A stretch of DNA of 10,843 nt. Source: Streptomyces griseus (GTDB taxonomy: Bacteria; Bacteroidota; Bacteroidia; Chitinophagales; Chitinophagaceae). The notes beneath the pieces are model-generated. The model searched no databases, was not told where the DNA came from, and saw nothing but the letters and a program-made list of their open reading frames with translations. The position numbers and the translations under genes are program-made. Where the stretch lies: positions 1 to 10,843 of the forward strand of contig CALPIT020000066.1 in NCBI GenBank assembly GCA_943323705.2, given 5' to 3'. Positions within the stretch are counted from its first letter, which is position 1. Each line of letters starts with the position of its first letter. This document shows positions 7,088 to 10,843 of the stretch, piece after piece.

Positions 7088-7426
7088 ATGGATGCTCAAA
7101 AAGTTGACATGTTTATCATGACCAATGCAAAATTCTTCGAAAGCCATCATGTGCATGCAATCAGAGATAGATTGATTGCTATGGATGAGTCTAAATGGGT
7201 GGCTATTTCTACCATTCAATTCAAAGACCCAACAACAAGTTTAATTGTTTCTATCCTAGCAGGTTCTTTAGGAATAGATCGTTTCATGATCGGCGATACT
7301 GGAATTGGTATTGGTAAATTATTAACCTGTGGCGGTTTGGGTATCTGGACTATCGTTGATTGGTTTATGATTCAAGGTGCAACTAGAGAAAAAAACATGC
7401 AGAAATTACAGCAATTCCTTTATTAA
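7088..7426 (+). CDS. TM2 domain protein
   Basis: A 112-residue membrane protein. A roughly 45-residue cytoplasmic N-terminus (DMFIMTNAKFFESHHVHAIRDRL...DESKW) of the kind seen in Bacteroidota TM2 proteins precedes the TM2 domain at about 47-98: two helices joined by the hallmark loop GIDRFMIGDTGIGIGKLLT and closing GIWTIVDWFMI. A short basic, polar tail ends the protein. TM2 domains are found in bacteria and animals without a firm biochemical role. The gene heads a tight four-gene cluster; its TAA overlaps the next ATG by one base (TAATG), a sign of translational coupling. Transcription probably begins in the 167-bp region upstream, which carries a repeat-like block, a hairpin and a short GC-rich patch. 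Confidence 0.92.
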   Translation: MDAQKVDMFIMTNAKFFESHHVHAIRDRLIAMDESKWVAISTIQFKDPTTSLIVSILAGSLGIDRFMIGDTGIGIGKLLTCGGLGIWTIVDWFMIQGATREKNMQKLQQFLY

Positions 7427-7845
7427 TGACTCTCAACAGGAACAGACTATACTTAATAATATTTATAGCTTGTATGGCAGGTTATGTTTGGTTGGCGATG
7501 AATTGGTTATATCCACCAGTTCATCACTCCAAAGAAACAAGCATTTGTTTGCTTAAGCATTTCACCAATATACCCTGCCCATCCTGTGGCTCTACAAGAT
7601 CTTTGTTATCAATTATAAATGGTAATTTTTTAGAAGGATTTTTTCTAAATCCCTTAGGTTATCTTTTATTTGTGATTATGATGGCAGCTCCGGTATGGGT
7701 AATTTTTGATTGGCTCAACAATTCACAATCACTGCTTTCATTTTATAAAAAATCAGAACAATTTCTTTCACGAAAAATTGTGGCTATACCTGCCATTATT
7801 TTGGTATTGATGAATTGGGCTTGGAACATTTACAAAGGCATTTGA
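7426..7845 (+). CDS. DUF2752 membrane protein
   Basis: A 139-residue membrane protein with helices at about 8-28, 75-97 and 117-134. Between the first two lies the family signature: C41, then C51-P-S-C54-G-S-T57-R58, followed by NGNFLEGFFLNPLGYLL. The conserved CPxCGxTR motif with an upstream Cys suggests a metal- or disulfide-bearing site at the membrane face, though no activity is established for the family to my knowledge. Its ATG overlaps the TM2 stop by one base, and the next gene begins 2 bp after its stop. The pairing of DUF2752 with TM2 is a recurring arrangement in Bacteroidota, which suggests the two act together, but the partner function is inferred. Confidence 0.92.
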   Translation: MTLNRNRLYLIIFIACMAGYVWLAMNWLYPPVHHSKETSICLLKHFTNIPCPSCGSTRSLLSIINGNFLEGFFLNPLGYLLFVIMMAAPVWVIFDWLNNSQSLLSFYKKSEQFLSRKIVAIPAIILVLMNWAWNIYKGI

Positions 7846-7847
7846 TT

Positions 7848-8273
7848 ATGGAAAATACATTTGATTACCAGCCAAGTGAACATGAAGCCGAAAAAGCTTC
7901 AAACAGTTATCTAATGTCACTTATTGCCGTTATTGCAGGCATGCCTTTGCCAATTATCAATTTAATTGCTTCTGTAATCTTTTTTGTCGGCAATCGTAAA
8001 GCCACATATTTTGTAAGATGGCATTGTACACAAGCCTTGCTATCTCAGTTTTCATTGCTCTTCATGAACAGCTTCGGATTCTGGTGGACCATCTCTATCA
8101 TGTTTGGTCCGGAAACGCTTAGCAGCAAATACATCGGCTATATCATTACCGTTTTGCTCTTCAATATCAGTGAATTTATTGCTACCATTTACACTGCCAT
8201 TCAAACTAGAAAAGGCATTCATGTAAAATGGTTTTTTTATGGAAATCTCACCAACTTAATTTGTAAAGCCTGA
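7848..8273 (+). CDS. DUF4870/Tic20-like membrane protein
   Basis: A 141-residue protein with a polar N-terminus (about 1-18), helices at about 22-47, 62-88 and 95-120, and a short C-terminal region. PIINLIASVIFF, then the loop FVRWHCTQALLSQ with its conserved His and Gln, matches the DUF4870/Tic20 pattern, although the end of the domain is less typical. I chose ATG 7848, 2 bp after the DUF2752 stop. An in-frame ATG at 7815 lies inside the previous gene and would add a non-conserved 11-residue leader. The M48 protease ATG begins 1 bp after its TGA. The role is unknown; Tic20 relatives sit in protein translocation machinery, but that should not be carried over to this protein on the present evidence. 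Confidence 0.82.
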   Translation: MENTFDYQPSEHEAEKASNSYLMSLIAVIAGMPLPIINLIASVIFFVGNRKATYFVRWHCTQALLSQFSLLFMNSFGFWWTISIMFGPETLSSKYIGYIITVLLFNISEFIATIYTAIQTRKGIHVKWFFYGNLTNLICKA

Positions 8274-8274
8274 T

Positions 8275-9072
8275 ATGAAAAAAATTATTTTTCAATTTTT
8301 TGTATTGGTGGCCTTGTTTTTCGGGCTATGGTTTTTGCTTAGCAACATCAACTGGATGACTGCATTTAAAGTTGAAAAACTAACCGATGATACTGAAAAA
8401 AAAATCGGTAAAGCAGTTTGGGATTTATATAAAAAAACAGAGAAAGAAAACAAAGATGAAAAAGCGGTGAATGCCCTCGACAGCATCGTTGATAAGATTT
8501 GTACCAAAAACAATATCAATCGCGAAACCATCAAAGTTCACCTGATTATTAAAGACGACATCAATGCTTTTGCCATGCCTGGCGGACATTTGGTTGTTTA
8601 CAGCGGATTGATAAAAGCTTCAGATAATGCTGATGAATTGGCCGGTGTGATGGCTCATGAAATTTCACACATCGAACTTGGACATGTGATGAAAAAATTA
8701 ATTAAAGAAGTAGGCCTTTCTGTTCTGGTATCAATGACATCTGGAAATGGTGGTGGCGAAGCAATTAAACAAGTTTCTAAAATACTTTCTTCATCTGCGT
8801 TTGATAGAAAATTAGAAAAGGAGGCAGATATCAGCGCAGTTGAATATTTAATCAATGCTAAAATCAATCCCGAATCATTGGCTGAGTTTTTATACAAACT
8901 ATCAGAAAATAAAGAAGAACAATCTGCGTATGAAACTTGGTTAAGCACCCATCCTGATTCTAAAAAAAGAGCAGAATATATTTTAGCATATAGCAAGGAT
9001 AAATTAACCAAATCGGAACCGGCATTAAGTGAATCAACGTGGAAAAATTTAGTACAAAACGCTTCAGAATAA
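8275..9072 (+). CDS. M48 family zinc metalloprotease
   Basis: A 265-residue zinc endopeptidase of the M48 (Ste24/HtpX/BepA-like) family. One N-terminal hydrophobic segment (about 5-24) acts as a signal anchor; there is no lipobox Cys. The catalytic domain should face the periplasm. H128-E129-I-S-H132 in GVMAHEISHIELGH supplies two zinc ligands and the catalytic Glu. E181 in KLEKEAD is the likely third ligand, in the usual ExxAD position. The segments INAFAMPGGHLVVYSGLI (upstream) and LSTHPDSKKRAEYI (downstream) are classic M48 landmarks. Length fits the compact single-domain periplasmic type, without TPR repeats. Being last in the TM2-DUF2752-DUF4870 cluster with a 1-bp gap suggests it processes or quality-controls proteins tied to those membrane partners. 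Confidence 0.94.
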   Translation: MKKIIFQFFVLVALFFGLWFLLSNINWMTAFKVEKLTDDTEKKIGKAVWDLYKKTEKENKDEKAVNALDSIVDKICTKNNINRETIKVHLIIKDDINAFAMPGGHLVVYSGLIKASDNADELAGVMAHEISHIELGHVMKKLIKEVGLSVLVSMTSGNGGGEAIKQVSKILSSSAFDRKLEKEADISAVEYLINAKINPESLAEFLYKLSENKEEQSAYETWLSTHPDSKKRAEYILAYSKDKLTKSEPALSESTWKNLVQNASE

Positions 9073-9102
9073 AATCAATATAATTTCAACTTCACTTTAT
9101 AA

Positions 9103-9516
9103 ATGAAAAATCCATTAATTAACAACACCCTTATAATTTTAGCTTCTATATTTATTGGAAGTATAATCAACATGAGTATTGTTCTTTTGGGTCCGAACAT
9201 AATTCCACCGCCTAATGGTGCAGATGTTACAACAATGAAAGGATTAAAAGAAAGCATGCATTTATTTCAACCCAAACATTTTTTGTTTCCATTTCTCGCT
9301 CATGCTTTAGGAACTTTTAACGGCGCTCTCATTGCTGCCAAATTCTCAAAATTTAATAATACAAGAAATGCTTTGATTGTAGGAGCTATATTTCTAATCG
9401 GCGGTGTTACGGATGTATTTTCATTACCAACGCCAATTTGGTTTGGACTCACAGATTTGATCATTGCCTATATACCAATGGCGTATTTAGCCACCAAGCT
9501 AGTGATGAAGAAATAG
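9103..9516 (+). CDS. Conserved-looking four-helix membrane protein
   Basis: A 137-residue integral membrane protein with helices at about 7-30, 60-81, 88-106 and 112-133. The first loop, between helices 1 and 2, is about 30 residues and contains GPNIIPPPNGADVTTM and KHFLFPFLAHALGTFNGAL, with a His and several Gly that could line a cavity. I have the impression of similar proteins in other Bacteroidota, but no name or function is known to me. It starts 30 bp after the protease stop with no hairpin between, so it may be read through from the TM2 operon. The alternative is a separate weak promoter in the AT-rich gap. Repeat copy 3 starts 23 nt after its stop. Confidence 0.85.
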   Translation: MKNPLINNTLIILASIFIGSIINMSIVLLGPNIIPPPNGADVTTMKGLKESMHLFQPKHFLFPFLAHALGTFNGALIAAKFSKFNNTRNALIVGAIFLIGGVTDVFSLPTPIWFGLTDLIIAYIPMAYLATKLVMKK

Positions 9517-9539
9517 AGCCAATCTCCGAATGGCCAAAT

Positions 9540-9590
9540 GTCGCCGGTCTCCTGACAGGTGTCTAAAAGAGCTCAAAGACTTAGTCTGCT
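9540..9590 (+). repeat. Two-hairpin intergenic repeat, copy 3
   Basis: A 51-bp element aligning without gaps to copies 1 and 2, about 39 of 51 identical to copy 2. Hairpin 1 pairs CGCCGGTC with GACAGGTG (one mismatch, one G.T). Hairpin 2 is AGAC-TTA-GTCT, shortened at its base because the 3' end is GCT rather than TAA. Copy 4 lies 32 bp downstream in the same orientation. Confidence 0.8.
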
Positions 9591-9622
9591 GCTTTATACT
9601 TAAAAGTTTCATCACACCGAAT

Positions 9623-9660
9623 AGCACCGGTCTCAAGACGGATGTCTAAAAGCTCCTTTT
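9623..9660 (+). repeat. Two-hairpin repeat, copy 4, truncated; possible terminator
   Basis: CACCGGTCTC...GACGGATG plus TGTCTAAAAG corresponds to the first 30 positions of the repeat. It then diverges at CTCC into a run of six T (9657-9662), with the second hairpin missing. Stem 1 is weakened by two mismatches. The following T run makes this copy the most terminator-like of the four. It abuts the shared block at 9661 directly. Confidence 0.65.
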
Positions 9661-9690
9661 TTCACTATTATTTAATTATGTTTGACAAAT
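9661..9690 (+). promoter_or_regulatory. Shared 30-bp block upstream of the K+ channel
   Basis: 28 of 30 bases match 6970-6999. The two differences are at positions 8 and 14 of the block, leaving ATTATGTTTGACAAAT fully identical. It lies 74 nt before the chosen channel ATG. Nineteen bases after its TTTG stands TTTAAACC, not a good -7 box, so the block may be an operator rather than a promoter, or both. Confidence 0.5.
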
Positions 9691-9717
9691 AATACCATTT
9701 GATTTTAAACCGATGAA

Positions 9718-9742
9718 AAAGAGTGGACAAAAATCACTCTTT
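9718..9742 (+). promoter_or_regulatory. Leader hairpin before the K+ channel
   Basis: AAAGAGTG (9718-9725) and CACTCTTT (9735-9742) form a perfect 8-bp stem around a 9-nt loop, 22 nt before ATG 9765. It covers an in-frame GTG at 9723, which argues against that GTG as the start. Placement after the shared block mirrors the hairpin at 7006-7024. Confidence 0.5.
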
Positions 9743-9764
9743 AAAAATTATCAAAACAAAAATA

Positions 9765-10451
9765 ATGTCACCAAATAATAGAACTGATCAAAAATTAAGC
9801 ACATTAAATATTGTGGTTTTTATACTTACCATTTATGTATTAGGCGCTTTGGTTATTGATACTGTATTTAAATTACAATATGAAACAGAAGAGCTGCTCA
9901 TCTACATCGATCACACCATTTGTGCTTTCTTCTTTTTTGAATTTTGTTACAACTTTTACCATGCAAAAAACAAGGCAAAGTTTATGGAATGGGGATGGAT
10001 TGATTTATTGTCTTGTATCCCATTGGTTGGTTTTTTAAGAGTAGGAAGGATTTTTCGGTTTATAAGATTGATTAGGGTAATAAGAGCTTTTAAAACAACA
10101 AAACATTTGGTAAGTCATATTTTTGCTAATAAAATTGAAGGGACACTTACCTCAGTTTTAATAATTGCTATTTTGCTTCTCATCTTTTCTTCTATTGCGA
10201 TATTACAAGTAGAACACGACCCACATAGTAATATAAAAACTGCAGGTGATGCACTTTGGTGGGCTTATGTTACCATAACAACAGTTGGTTATGGTGATAG
10301 ATATCCAGTAACTTCTGAAGGCAGAATTTTAGCTGCGGTTTTGATGACTGCCGGAGTTGGATTGTTCGGCACTTTTACGGCATATATTTCTTCACTGTTT
10401 GTTGCGAATCAAAATAAATCAAATCAGATAAACAAAACAAACAATGACTAA
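9765..10451 (+). CDS. Voltage-gated potassium channel, six-helix
   Basis: A 228-residue inner-membrane K+ channel subunit, expected to form tetramers. S1 is about 14-33, S2 about 46-65 with D49 and E59, and S3 about 76-90 with D80. S4 carries six arginines at every third residue (R92, R95, R98, R101, R104, R107), an unusually regular voltage sensor. S5 is about 124-146, then the pore helix and the selectivity filter TTVGYGD at 172-178, and S6 about 187-212. The short polar Asn/Lys-rich tail has no RCK or cyclic-nucleotide-binding domain, so direct gating by cAMP from the nearby cyclases is not supported. I chose ATG 9765 after an A-rich tract; an in-frame GTG at 9723 lies in a hairpin. The stop overlaps the next gene by 8 bp. 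Confidence 0.95.
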   Translation: MSPNNRTDQKLSTLNIVVFILTIYVLGALVIDTVFKLQYETEELLIYIDHTICAFFFFEFCYNFYHAKNKAKFMEWGWIDLLSCIPLVGFLRVGRIFRFIRLIRVIRAFKTTKHLVSHIFANKIEGTLTSVLIIAILLLIFSSIAILQVEHDPHSNIKTAGDALWWAYVTITTVGYGDRYPVTSEGRILAAVLMTAGVGLFGTFTAYISSLFVANQNKSNQINKTNND

Positions 10452-10743
10452 ACAAACATCTGCGAATATTTTAAATACTTCCGCGAATCTGCTTGGGTTT
10501 TGTCTTTTTGTAATCACGTCTTTTCATATAGGTAATTATGCCGAAAGTAGTATTATTGACGAATCAACTTCTGTAATCGCATTATTGCTCATCTGTTCAT
10601 CTTTGTTTTCTTTTTTTTCAATTAGAGCAACCACTGAACAAACGGAAGAGAAACTGGAAACTATTGCTGAGTATTTATTTGCAGGATCTTTAATAGGGAT
10701 TTTTATAATTATAGTGCTAATGGTATTTAATTATGTACGGTAG
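10444..10743 (+). CDS. Small three-helix membrane protein coupled to the K+ channel
   Basis: A 99-residue membrane protein whose ATG lies inside the channel's last codons (8-bp overlap, ATGACTAA), so the two are translated from one mRNA and probably coupled. Helices are at about 13-29, 42-60 and 76-96; between the second and third is a charged segment, TTEQTEEKLETIAEYLF. The family is not recognised. Partner function with the channel, for example as an accessory subunit, is inferred only from overlap. Its stop is 13 bp from the stop of the convergent minus-strand gene, with no clear terminator hairpin between. Confidence 0.8.
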   Translation: MTKQTSANILNTSANLLGFCLFVITSFHIGNYAESSIIDESTSVIALLLICSSLFSFFSIRATTEQTEEKLETIAEYLFAGSLIGIFIIIVLMVFNYVR

Positions 10744-10756
10744 TATTTCAATGTAA

Positions 10757-10843
10757 TTATTTACAGGAATTATATACCTCGGCTCCATCAATAAAAACTG
10801 TACACACTTTAGTGGTATATTCAAACGGATCTCCGTTATACAA
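10757..10843 (-). CDS. C-terminal end of a probable amidohydrolase
   Basis: Read on the minus strand, the last 28 codons before a TAA (10759-10757) encode an end containing YNGDPFEYTTKV, then VFIDGAEVYN and a final SCK. The GDPF-x-Y-x-TKV...VFIDG-x-x-V pattern is typical of the closing beta-sandwich strands of metal-dependent amidohydrolases (imidazolonepropionase-like). In those enzymes the N- and C-terminal strands form a small composite domain beside the TIM barrel. All catalytic residues lie outside the window, so substrate and activity cannot be judged. The gene converges on the channel operon with only 13 bp between stops. Confidence 0.65.
   Translation of the reverse strand: MYNGDPFEYTTKVCTVFIDGAEVYNSCK

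Noticed and set aside
8655..9011. 118-codon open frame on the minus strand within the protease gene
   Set aside because: It is antisense to conserved M48 motifs and codes for low-complexity Ser/Leu-rich sequence with no domain; the same holds for the minus-strand frame at 3794-4129 inside the first cyclase.
6091..9660. CRISPR array made of the repeated hairpins
   Set aside because: Copies are separated by whole genes, vary by about 20%, and have no regular spacers or cas genes nearby.
9723..9764. Upstream GTG start giving the K+ channel 14 more residues
   Set aside because: The GTG sits in the arm of an 8-bp hairpin, and the added residues are polar, low-complexity and not part of S1. ATG 9765 follows an A-rich tract like other starts here.
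9765..10451. Cyclic-nucleotide-gated channel controlled by the cyclases
   Set aside because: The C-terminal tail after S6 is only about 16 residues, too short for a cyclic-nucleotide-binding domain.

Overview
This AT-rich window looks like chromosomal DNA from a member of the Bacteroidota. Four things point that way: start codons preceded by A-rich tracts with no clear Shine-Dalgarno sequence, the TM2/DUF2752 gene pairing, DUF3817, and an uncharacterised CxxxxC...CxxC protein of a type I associate with that phylum. I cannot place it below phylum level. Every gene seen is on the + strand except a minus-strand fragment at the right edge. I see no tRNA, rRNA, CRISPR array, insertion sequence or integrase.

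Layout. Positions 1-1325 hold the 3' end of an unrecognised gene and, 5 bp later, a 375-residue uncharacterised protein with a four-cysteine cluster and a probable winged-helix C-terminus. A 46-bp near-perfect palindrome (1324-1369) closes this unit. A DUF3817 membrane protein and an aldo/keto reductase follow (1418-2585). Next come two membrane-anchored class III nucleotidyl cyclases in tandem (2663-6076). The first carries the Lys/Asp adenine-recognition pair (class IIIa type); the second has Thr in place of the Asp (class IIIb type). The sequence between them (4278-4342) can fold into a long stem-loop. A GNAT acetyltransferase (6171-6692) and a 54-residue two-helix membrane protein (6695-6859) follow.

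The strongest operon runs from 7088 to 9072: TM2 protein, DUF2752 protein, DUF4870/Tic20-like protein and an M48 metalloprotease, with junctions of 1-bp overlap, 2-bp gap and 1-bp gap. A 137-residue four-helix membrane protein (9103-9516) may be its last gene. After a 248-bp repeat-rich gap comes a six-helix voltage-gated K+ channel (9765-10451), which overlaps a 99-residue membrane protein by 8 bp. The C-terminal end of a probable amidohydrolase enters from the right on the minus strand (10757-10843).

The main unexplained structure is in the gaps. A 51-bp two-hairpin repeat occurs in three full copies and one truncated copy, and each full copy sits 10-23 nt behind a stop codon in the sense direction. 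A separate 30-bp block, 28/30 identical, stands upstream of both the TM2 operon and the K+ channel operon, and each copy is followed by a small hairpin. The two membrane-protein operons may therefore share a promoter or operator. That is an inference from the sequence and has not been tested.
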